A stretch of 20,523 bases of DNA, taken from positions 1 to 20,523 of the forward strand of contig CAYRFP010000041.1 in the NCBI GenBank assembly GCA_964423675.1. Direction: 5' to 3'. Below the pieces are notes generated by a model that worked only from the letters and a program-made list of their open reading frames with translations, was not told the origin of the DNA and did no database searches. Shown piece by piece: positions 13,860 through 19,562 of this stretch. This DNA comes from RUG563 sp964423675. GTDB lineage: Bacteria > Bacillota > Clostridia > Christensenellales > Aristaeellaceae. Position numbers and translations under genes: made by a program. Numbering within the stretch: the stretch's first letter is position 1; every line of letters starts with the position of its first letter.

Positions 13860-14372
13860 TTATCGCACCGCCTTTTCCAGCACCATACGCAGCTTCCATA
13901 GCCCGGCCAGCACCAGCACATCCACGGGATACTGCACCGCATTTTTCAGCAGCCGAGCGGGCAGCCCAGCCAGCGTGCCCGCCCCCCGAAGCAGATAGCC
14001 CCACAGGGTGTTCAGCGCGACATTGCAAATGACGGCAACCAGCGCCTGCGCAATCAGAATGCGCACAAGGGGTTTGGAAGTTTCTTTGCGCAAAAACAGG
14101 CCGTAGATCAGGCCGGTCAGCGCTGCTGTGGCCGTATAGCCCGGGAAAAGCGCGCCCTGCGGGAACAGGATTGCTCCTGCCAGATCGCCCACGGCGGCAA
14201 CGCATGCCGCCTGTGCCGGGCCGAATAGCATGCCGCAAACGGCAATGGGAATATAACCAAAGGACACTCGCAGATTGGGCGCAACCATCACGCACAGAAA
14301 CTTGATAAGCACCACATAGATGGCCGCCAGCATAGCCATAATTGTGAGATTTTTTACTTTTAAGGAACGCAT
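13860..14372 (-). CDS. folT: ECF transporter S component, folate family
   Basis: The 170-residue integral membrane protein has about six hydrophobic segments and the folate-type ECF S-component pattern: MAMLAAIYVVLIKFL, NLRVSFGYIPIAVCGMLFGPAQAACVAAVGDLAGAILFPQGALFPGYTATA (quoted in overlapping family positions 33-82), and LTGLIYGLFLRKE. S components bind a vitamin and dock to a shared EcfA-A'-T energising module, which is not encoded here. The start is ATG 14372-14370; AAAGGAGG is 12 nt upstream, a little far, and no nearer alternative is in frame. The leader is only about 35 nt, too short for a tetrahydrofolate riboswitch. It leads the operon folT, nth, amidotransferase, metallophosphoesterase. 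Confidence 0.88.
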   Translation of the reverse strand: MRSLKVKNLTIMAMLAAIYVVLIKFLCVMVAPNLRVSFGYIPIAVCGMLFGPAQAACVAAVGDLAGAILFPQGALFPGYTATAALTGLIYGLFLRKETSKPLVRILIAQALVAVICNVALNTLWGYLLRGAGTLAGLPARLLKNAVQYPVDVLVLAGLWKLRMVLEKAVR

Positions 14373-14411
14373 GTGCAGACGAAGCCTCCTTTGCAAGAAT
14401 GAATACGGCAT

Positions 14412-14440
14412 ATTATAGCATTCTTTTGGGAAAAAAGAAA
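14412..14440 (-). promoter_or_regulatory. Promoter of the folT operon
   Basis: A perfect -10 TATAAT on the minus strand (14417-14412). At 17 bp spacing the -35 is TTTCTT, a weak match that overlaps the T-tract of the upstream terminator. Confidence 0.6.
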
Positions 14441-14475
14441 GCGGGGGACGATCGAAAAACGAACGTCTCTCCGCT
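14431..14475 (-). terminator. Intrinsic terminator of the bofA-like gene
   Basis: On the minus strand AGCGG-A-GAGACG (14475-14464) pairs imperfectly with CGTCCCCCGCT (14450-14440), followed by TTCTTTTTT. Confidence 0.6.
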
Positions 14476-14504
14476 TCAGTCACTTTTGCGCTGATATGGA
14501 AAAA

Positions 14505-14753
14505 TTACAATCCCCGCAGCGCCAGCATTGCGGCCAACCCCGGCGCGCCCAATACGCTTGCAGCAGCGATGGTGACAGGGTTCCAGGAAAGCAGACCGAG
14601 AGCTTTAGCGCCGGTCAGGGCGGCGGTTGCCCAGAAGATTCGGGAAACAAAGCGGTATCCCCGGGTTTTAGGCTGCGAACGCAGGGAAAAACACAGCATC
14701 AGCAGAAGCGACAGGACAATGAAAAGGAGAAAAAGCCAGTGAGCGGTGGTCAT
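14505..14753 (-). CDS. bofA: Pro-sigmaK processing inhibitor BofA-like protein
   Basis: The 82-residue protein has two hydrophobic segments (AHWLFLLFIVLSLLLMLCF; GAKALGLLSWNPVTIAAASVLG) and the typical BofA ending, VLGAPGLAAMLALRGL. In Bacillus, BofA sits in the outer forespore membrane with SpoIVFA and holds the SpoIVFB protease inactive, delaying sigma-K maturation; family members also occur in Clostridia without that full pathway. The start is ATG 14753-14751 with AAGGAGG upstream. A SigE-like promoter lies upstream (14805-14833), matching the sigma-E control known for Bacillus bofA. A hairpin CGGGGC/GCCCCG (14778-14795) lies in its leader. The protein is short, so family assignment relies on the C-terminal motif and the promoter. 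Confidence 0.72.
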   Translation of the reverse strand: MTTAHWLFLLFIVLSLLLMLCFSLRSQPKTRGYRFVSRIFWATAALTGAKALGLLSWNPVTIAAASVLGAPGLAAMLALRGL

Positions 14754-14804
14754 GAAGGTGTCCTCCTTGCGTTTTTTCGGGGCAAAAACGCCCCGTTTCG
14801 TTCC

Positions 14805-14833
14805 TTTCTATGCGGAGGATTTGACAAATATGC
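14805..14833 (-). promoter_or_regulatory. SigE-like promoter of the bofA-like gene
   Basis: Minus strand -35 GCATATT (14833-14827) fits the sigma-E consensus KMATATT fully. After 14 bp the -10 CATAGAAA (14812-14805) matches 6 of 8 positions of CATACAHT. It overlaps the divergent SigA promoter of the CofE-like gene. Confidence 0.5.
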
Positions 14834-14850
14834 ATAACCGGGTGTAAAAT
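14821..14850 (+). promoter_or_regulatory. SigA promoter of the CofE-like gene
   Basis: A perfect TTGACA (14821-14826), an 18-bp spacer and TAAAAT (14845-14850). Its -35 lies in the spacer of the opposing SigE-like promoter, so the two may exclude each other. Confidence 0.8.
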
Positions 14851-14884
14851 AGGGCATCCTTTCCCAAGCATGGAGGTAATTGGT

Positions 14885-15634
14885 ATGGGCATTATTCCGT
14901 CCCGGAACCTGGAAGAACAGCGCCGGGAAGAAAACGGCGTGGTATATTTTGATCGCGGCGTAGTGGACGGCCAGAATGGCCGGAAATATCAGCGCCTGGC
15001 GATTCAGACGCATTTCGTCCAGCGGGGCGAAAGCCAGAAGGAACTGGTGGAAAAGTATGTGCGGCCTTTGTATCAGGAGGGCGATCTGCTGTCCTTCGGG
15101 GCGAAGGTGATGTGCATGTGCGTGGAGTCGGTGAAAACCCGCGATGAGGTGAAGCCAGGTTTCTGGGCCAATCTGCTGTGGCGTTTTGCGGGCATCAATC
15201 ATACTGGTGTTGGTATGCATGAACCCTATAAGCTGCAATTGGTGATTGATATCTGCGGGCTTCCCCGGGTGCTGCTGGCGGTGGTCTGCTCCGCGCTGAC
15301 AAAACCCTTTGGCATTCACGGCGTGTTTTATAAGGTCTGCGGCAAGGGCGTGGGCGGCATTGACGGGTTCTATTTCCGCTCCAGCTTTGACGTTTATAAG
15401 CAGCTGGCACTGATTAACCCTGAAAATCCAGATGAACTTTGCGATCAATTGTATGACGAAACGGGGATTCCCGTGGTGCTGATGGATGCGAACGATTTGC
15501 AGCGGGATCAACTGGGTAAATCCCATGATTTCCCGCTGACCGATGCGGAAATTCAGGATGCGATGCAGGATAATCCCTCCGGCCAGGGGGACGAACTGAC
15601 GCCTCTGATTCTGATCCGTCCGGTAAAGGAATGA
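14885..15634 (+). CDS. CofE-like (F420-0:gamma-glutamyl ligase family) protein
   Basis: This 249-residue protein resembles the Firmicutes branch of the F420-0:gamma-glutamyl ligase family. Supporting segments are IQTHFVQRGESQKELVEKYV, the GGFY-like GVGGIDGFYFRSSFDVYKQ, INPENPDELCDQLYDETGIPVVLMDANDLQRDQLGKS, and the end DNPSGQGDELTPLILIRP. True CofE adds glutamate to coenzyme F420-0. No other F420 genes are seen, and most Clostridia do not make F420, so the real substrate is probably another glutamate- or amino-acid-accepting molecule. ATG 14885 is preceded by GGAGG 8 nt upstream; an in-frame ATG at 14870 overlaps that ribosome site. A strong SigA promoter and a terminator at 15642-15700 make it monocistronic. 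Confidence 0.75.
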   Translation: MGIIPSRNLEEQRREENGVVYFDRGVVDGQNGRKYQRLAIQTHFVQRGESQKELVEKYVRPLYQEGDLLSFGAKVMCMCVESVKTRDEVKPGFWANLLWRFAGINHTGVGMHEPYKLQLVIDICGLPRVLLAVVCSALTKPFGIHGVFYKVCGKGVGGIDGFYFRSSFDVYKQLALINPENPDELCDQLYDETGIPVVLMDANDLQRDQLGKSHDFPLTDAEIQDAMQDNPSGQGDELTPLILIRPVKE

Positions 15635-15641
15635 AAAAAAT

Positions 15642-15700
15642 GCGCTCCGGCATGCGGGGAAAGCGGCAGCGGCCGTCCCGAATGCGCGGGGCGCTTTTTT
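15642..15700 (+). terminator. Long intrinsic terminator of the CofE-like gene
   Basis: GCGCTCCG (15642-15649) pairs with CGGGGCGC (15687-15694), continued by GCAT/ATGC and CGGGG/TCCCG inner stems, followed by TTTTTT (15695-15700). An A-run (15634-15640) precedes it. Confidence 0.8.
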
Positions 15701-15816
15701 CGAAAAAGGGAGGACGTTTTGAAAAAAATGCGCATAAGCTGATAGGGGAGCAGATTCTCCCGCCATCAGCGGCGACAGCCGCCCGTTGGCTGCCGCCGAC
15801 GGAGCGTGAATAACGT

Positions 15817-16278
15817 GTGAAACGCGGCGACATATATTATGCTGATCTGGATCCTGTCATTGGCTCGGAGCAGGGCGGTGTGCGTCCTGTGCTCATTATC
15901 CAAAACGACCTGGGAAACCGCTTTTCCCCCACGGTGATCGCCCTGCCGCTTACCTCACGGATGGGCAAAGCGCCACTGCGCACACATGTGCCGCTGCTTC
16001 CGCCCCAGGGCGGCGTGCGTCGGCCGTCCATTGTCCTGTGCGAGCAGGTGCGCACCCTGGAAAAGTCCCGGCTGCGGCAGCATTTGGGCTGTCTCACTGC
16101 GGAAAAGCTGGCGTTGGTGGAACGGGCGCTGGCCCTGGCAGTGGGTGGTGCAAAGACGGCGGAATCCATGGAACCAAAGATGGATGCAGCGGCCATGCCG
16201 GAAACGCCCAATACAGCGGACGACAACGCAGAAAATGCAACGCTTGCCGAGAAAGAACTCGCAACCCAGACTGAATAA
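15817..16278 (+). CDS. mazF: MazF/EndoA-type endoribonuclease toxin with acidic tail
   Basis: Residues 1-110 match the MazF/PemK mRNA interferase fold of Bacillus EndoA: MKRGDIYYADLDPVIGSEQG, then GVRPVLIIQNDLGNRFSPTV with Arg23 and LPLTSRM with Thr46, the catalytic pair at the family positions. These toxins cut single-stranded mRNA at short motifs. The gene starts with GTG 15817; only a weak GGAG (15801-15804) lies upstream. The usual EndoA has about 116 residues, whereas this protein has 153: residues 111-153 form an acidic, disordered-looking tail (TAESMEPKMDAAAMPETPNT...). No MazE or ribbon-helix-helix antitoxin gene precedes it; the 5' flank is a terminator and a 116-bp gap. A hairpin follows at 16289. 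Confidence 0.92.
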   Translation: MKRGDIYYADLDPVIGSEQGGVRPVLIIQNDLGNRFSPTVIALPLTSRMGKAPLRTHVPLLPPQGGVRRPSIVLCEQVRTLEKSRLRQHLGCLTAEKLALVERALALAVGGAKTAESMEPKMDAAAMPETPNTADDNAENATLAEKELATQTE

Positions 16279-16288
16279 CGAAATGAAA

Positions 16289-16319
16289 GGCCCAGCTGAG
16301 TGAACTGCTCAACTGGGCC
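16289..16319. terminator. Hairpin between mazF and the convergent Sel1-Nudix gene
   Basis: GGCCCAG-C-TGAG pairs with CTCA-A-CTGGGCC. There is no clean T-tract on the plus strand (GTTGTAC follows) and only TTTCATTT on the minus strand, so termination strength is uncertain. Confidence 0.45.
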
Positions 16320-16362
16320 GTTGTACATAGTGCGCTGAAATGGCAAAATGAAGGTTTTTTAC

Positions 16363-17214
16363 TTAATTTGTTGCCAGACTTTTCAGCATTTTTTCCGCTT
16401 CTTCGATCAGCTTGGGGAAAGTTTGTGGATAAGTAAGATTGTCGGGAAGCGAATTAAATATCTTTATTTCTTTCATTTCGCTTTCAGGAAGCGCGCCGAG
16501 AGAGCGAACCACCGCCAGAAACACCATTCCGTTGGAGCAGGCCTGGGAATTAAAGCCCCAGTAATCGCAGACGGGGTAGATATCCGCATCCTGGATTCCA
16601 CTTTCCTCAAACAGCTCCCGCTTTGCGCATGCAAGCGGCGTTTCGCCGTTCTCGATGTGGCCGCCCTGGGTTTCCCAGGTACTGCGGCTTTTGTGCCGGG
16701 AGAGAATCCATTTGCCTTGGTAGCTGGAGCAGATCACGGTATATTTATATCGCTCCAGAGAACCTAACGGAAAAATCCTGCATTGAAGTTCCTTGCGGAT
16801 GGCTTCGCGATCCTCTGCTGGGGCGTTTAAATCAACGCCCAGCTGCCGGCATTTCTCAATAGCAAGGTCGTGTTCTTGCAAGGCTGCTTTGCGATACCAG
16901 AAGATGGCCTGCTCCATATCGCGTTCCACGCCGATGGCATCCTCGTAAAACCAGGCCAGGTTGCATTGCCCGTCCCGGTCGCCGTGATCGGCAGCTCGGC
17001 GCGTCCAATAGACCGCCTTTTCCAGATTTTTTTCTATGCCGAGGCCATCGTAATAGAAGTAGCCAACCTGACATTCGGCTAGGGGATAGCTCTGTTGAGC
17101 CAGAGCCAAATGCCCCTCAAAGCATTTCTCATACTGCTGCGTGTTAAAGTATTTTTCAATCAGTTTAGTGCACAAATCCAGCTCTTTGCAGGGCTTGTAA
17201 TAAGCTTCTGTCAT
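16363..17214 (-). CDS. Sel1-repeat / Nudix hydrolase fusion protein
   Basis: This 283-residue protein has two parts. Residues about 25-125 carry Sel1-like (TPR-type) repeats: PLAECQVGYFYYDGLGIEKN-LEKAVYWTRRAADHG, then DGQCNLAWFYEDAIGVERD-MEQAIFWYRKAALQ, with partial flanking units. Residues about 150-275 are a Nudix domain with a perfect Nudix box, G185-x5-E-x7-REL-F-EE-S-G-I (through residue 207). Nudix enzymes hydrolyse nucleoside diphosphates linked to another group, and Sel1 repeats bind proteins, so a tethered nucleotide or cofactor hydrolase is a fair inference. The start is ATG 17214-17212 with AAAGGAA upstream. It is 70 nt downstream of mutY; a weak promoter (CATACT -10) may lie in that gap. 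Base composition is somewhat lower in GC than its neighbours. Confidence 0.88.
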   Translation of the reverse strand: MTEAYYKPCKELDLCTKLIEKYFNTQQYEKCFEGHLALAQQSYPLAECQVGYFYYDGLGIEKNLEKAVYWTRRAADHGDRDGQCNLAWFYEDAIGVERDMEQAIFWYRKAALQEHDLAIEKCRQLGVDLNAPAEDREAIRKELQCRIFPLGSLERYKYTVICSSYQGKWILSRHKSRSTWETQGGHIENGETPLACAKRELFEESGIQDADIYPVCDYWGFNSQACSNGMVFLAVVRSLGALPESEMKEIKIFNSLPDNLTYPQTFPKLIEEAEKMLKSLATN

Positions 17215-17284
17215 GACAATTTCCTTTCTTTTGTTGCAGCGTTTAGTATGCTGTTTGAGGATGCGTTTGCAGAGCCTTGCGTTT

Positions 17285-18874
17285 TTAATGGCTTGCGGGG
17301 CGAATCCAATCCGTTTCCAGCAGATTTTGTTCTGCGTTGAGCAGTCGCGTTTCTCCGGGCTGGGTGAAGCCGGACTGATGGTACAGAGACAGTGCCGGCT
17401 GATTCTGGTTCAGGACCGTCACGCGCATGTCCTGCCCTGGATCCAGCAACTGCGTCATGGCCCAGGTCAGCGCCCAACGCCCCAACCCTCGGCGCTGATA
17501 GGCGGGGTGAATATAGAGGGACACCACTTCGTTTTTCTGCGGATCTGCTACAAGAATGCCGGCGGGATCGCCGCGGAAAAACAATGGGAGGACATCCCGC
17601 CCCTTTTCCAATTGTCCTCGCAGCGTTTCTTCCATTCGTTGGGGGGAATGAGCTTGCAGAAAGGTTTCGGAACAAAAGGCGGCATGGGAAGCACGCCAGC
17701 TTTCGGCATACGCTTCTGCTGCGGCGGGCAGCAGCGCGTCCCGCAGCGCCTTGCGGCTTTTGTCAGGCAAATCGCCGGGGAAGTCGGGGAGGCGATCCGC
17801 AGCAGGATTCGCGCCCCTGAGCACTGCGCAGCGGAAGGGGGAAAGCAGCGCCTCCGCCTGCAATCTGGCAGCGCGAACGGCGGTTGGAATTGGCAACGCC
17901 TGCATTTCCTCCTGTGTGACCCAAACCCCACTGCGGGCGGTGGGCGCCTGCGCAGCGCAATACCATAGCTGCATATTCCAGATTCGGTGGGTGAATATAT
18001 GTCGCGCCTGCCCAAACGGCAAAAGAACACGCGGAACAACGCCCATCGTCCGCAGCCCCTTGCGAACTGCGGTTTTGCTTTCGGCATTTTCCAGGAGGGG
18101 ATAGACCCACAGATTATTCAACAGCGTTTCCTTGCGCTGGGTCATGAGAACCTTGCCCTGAGAGACAATCATGACAACCGCCAGCGCGATCTCTTTTGGG
18201 GGCTTGGCGGCGGCCTTTATTGGCAGTGTTTCGGCGTCGCCCTGGGCGAAAGCATCGCACAATGGTTGCAGAGGACAGGCGAAGCAGTTCGGCGTTCCTG
18301 GTGTGCAGACAGTAGCCCCCAAATCCATCAGCGCCTGATTGAAATCGCCGCAGCGAACGGGCGGCATATCCGCTTCTCCCAGTGCTTGCAGCTGCCGTTT
18401 GACGGAGGGGATGCCTACATCTTTCCTTATCCCATGAACCCGGGCCAGCACCCGGGTTAAATTGCCGTCCATGGCTGGCACGGGCAAATCAAACGCGATA
18501 GAGCCAACTGCCGCCGCCGTATAATCCCCCACGCCGGGAAGCGCTCGCAGCGCGGCGATATCACGGGGGAACTGACCGCTGTATTGGGCAACCACGGTCT
18601 GGGCTGCCTTGTGCAGATTGCGGGCCCTGGAATAATAGCCCAACCCTTCCCAGAGCTTCAATACTTCCTGTTCCGGCGCTGCTGCCAGGGCGAACACATC
18701 CGGAAACCGGGCCATAAACCGTTGCCAATAGGCGGAAACGGTTTCTGTTCTGGTTTGCTGAAGCATGATCTCGCTGACCCAGATGCCGTAGGGATCCCGT
18801 CCGCCGCGAAAGGGCAACGTTCTTTTATGGAGATCATACCAATCCAGCAGCGCTTCGGATAATGGCTGCGCCAT
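17285..18874 (-). CDS. mutY: A/G-specific adenine glycosylase fused to a GNAT acetyltransferase
   Basis: Residues 1 to about 350 are MutY, which removes adenine mispaired with 8-oxoguanine. Seen are WVSEIMLQQT with catalytic Glu35, helix-hairpin-helix LPGVGDYTAAAVG, catalytic Asp136 in PAMDGNLTRVLARV, and [4Fe-4S] cysteines 190, 197, 200 and 206. The C-terminal Nudix-like 8-oxoG-reading domain (IALAVVMIVSQGKVLMTQRK..., LWVYPL, FTHRIWNMQLW) follows. About 180 further residues (350-529) form a GNAT acetyltransferase: EVVSLYIHPAYQRRGLGRWAL carries the acetyl-CoA loop R-x-x-G-x-G, and VLNQNQPALSLYHQSGF is the usual C-terminal motif. Ordinary MutY has about 350 residues. The reading frame is continuous with no stop or slip site. 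The start is ATG 18874-18872. Confidence 0.93.
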   Translation of the reverse strand: MAQPLSEALLDWYDLHKRTLPFRGGRDPYGIWVSEIMLQQTRTETVSAYWQRFMARFPDVFALAAAPEQEVLKLWEGLGYYSRARNLHKAAQTVVAQYSGQFPRDIAALRALPGVGDYTAAAVGSIAFDLPVPAMDGNLTRVLARVHGIRKDVGIPSVKRQLQALGEADMPPVRCGDFNQALMDLGATVCTPGTPNCFACPLQPLCDAFAQGDAETLPIKAAAKPPKEIALAVVMIVSQGKVLMTQRKETLLNNLWVYPLLENAESKTAVRKGLRTMGVVPRVLLPFGQARHIFTHRIWNMQLWYCAAQAPTARSGVWVTQEEMQALPIPTAVRAARLQAEALLSPFRCAVLRGANPAADRLPDFPGDLPDKSRKALRDALLPAAAEAYAESWRASHAAFCSETFLQAHSPQRMEETLRGQLEKGRDVLPLFFRGDPAGILVADPQKNEVVSLYIHPAYQRRGLGRWALTWAMTQLLDPGQDMRVTVLNQNQPALSLYHQSGFTQPGETRLLNAEQNLLETDWIRPASH

Positions 18875-18903
18875 GCGTTTCCACCTTCTTTCTTTGTTTC
18901 AGC

Positions 18904-18909
18904 ATTATA
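18904..18909 (-). promoter_or_regulatory. -10 box of the mutY promoter
   Basis: A perfect TATAAT on the minus strand, 30 nt upstream of the start codon. The -35 at 17 bp would be TCGCAA, a weak match. Confidence 0.55.
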
Positions 18910-19111
18910 GCATAAAGAAAAGGATTTTGCGAGAGCGGAAAAGGCGGCGAATCAGCCTTTCTTTTGGAACTGTTTTCGCTTATGCTTTACAAAAAACAGA
19001 GAAAAATGGAGAAAAAACGGAAAAACAGGAGAAATCGTTGAATTGATGCAAAAAAGGAGGAAAATACAGGACAATATGAAAAAAGTTCATAAAATTTTAA
19101 TGAAATGGCAG
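18910..19111. other. A-rich intergenic stretch before groESL
   Basis: This stretch holds no convincing gene. It is markedly A-rich on the plus strand with repeated short AAAAANGGAGAAAAA-like runs between about 18991 and 19065, so it could be curved upstream DNA for the strong groESL promoter. A tiny basic ORF (MEKKRKNRRNR) lacks a ribosome site. Confidence 0.5.
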
Positions 19112-19140
19112 TTGTGGAAATTAGACTTTTGTAATATACT
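19112..19140 (+). promoter_or_regulatory. SigA promoter of groESL
   Basis: TTGTGG (19112-19117), a 17-bp spacer and TATACT (19135-19140). The expected start near 19147 is a few bases upstream of the CIRCE element. Confidence 0.8.
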
Positions 19141-19153
19141 ATGCAAGGATGAT

Positions 19154-19180
19154 TTAGCACTCGACATTAAGGAGTGCTAA
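19154..19180 (+). promoter_or_regulatory. CIRCE operator (HrcA binding site)
   Basis: TTAGCACTC, nine spacer bases and GAGTGCTAA match the CIRCE consensus at every arm position. HrcA bound here represses groESL until heat shock titrates GroEL. The hrcA gene itself is not in the window. Confidence 0.98.
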
Positions 19181-19215
19181 CAACATAAATCCAGGAACCA
19201 GTAAGGAGGAGCATT

Positions 19216-19500
19216 ATGAACGTAAAACCTTTGGGTGATCGTGTGGTCATCAAGAATGTTGAAACCGAAACCACTACGAAGTCCGGCATCGTGCTGGCCG
19301 GCGCGGCGAAGGAAAAGCCCCAGATGGCGGTCGTTCTGGCCGTGGGCCCCGGCGGCGTTGTGGACGGCAAGGAAGTAAAAATGCAGGTAGAAGTTGGCCA
19401 GAAGGTGATTTATTCCAAGTATGCGGGCACCGAAGTGAAGCTGGACGGCGAGGAAATGATTATTGTCCGTCAGAGCGACATTCTGGCTGTGGTAGAATAA
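19216..19500 (+). CDS. groES: Co-chaperonin GroES
   Basis: This 94-residue co-chaperonin caps GroEL. MNVKPLGDRVVIK, the mobile-loop region ETETTTKSGIVLAGAAKEKPQ (residues 15-35), VLAVGPGG, VGQKVIYSKYAGTEVKLDGEE and the end SDILAVVE are all canonical. ATG 19216 follows AAGGAGG. It is transcribed from the CIRCE-controlled promoter and lies 62 bp upstream of groEL. Confidence 0.98.
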   Translation: MNVKPLGDRVVIKNVETETTTKSGIVLAGAAKEKPQMAVVLAVGPGGVVDGKEVKMQVEVGQKVIYSKYAGTEVKLDGEEMIIVRQSDILAVVE

Positions 19501-19562
19501 GCCGCCCGTTTTAGGGCATGCAAGTGCCGCATATGCGGCAGGAAAAGTAGGAGGAAGAAATT

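Noticed and set aside
14373..14500. Tetrahydrofolate riboswitch upstream of folT
   Set aside because: The -10 box at 14412-14417 leaves a leader of only about 35 nt, and the sequence upstream is the bofA terminator.
15631..15813. 60-codon ORF overlapping the CofE-like stop and ending just before mazF, considered as an antitoxin
   Set aside because: It is written through the long intrinsic terminator at 15642-15700 and is Arg/Gly-rich, with no MazE or ribbon-helix-helix features. The transcript would mostly end inside it.
19075..19180. 34-codon ORF starting MKKVHKILMKWQ before groES
   Set aside because: It spans the groESL promoter and the whole CIRCE element, and its ribosome site is too far from the ATG.
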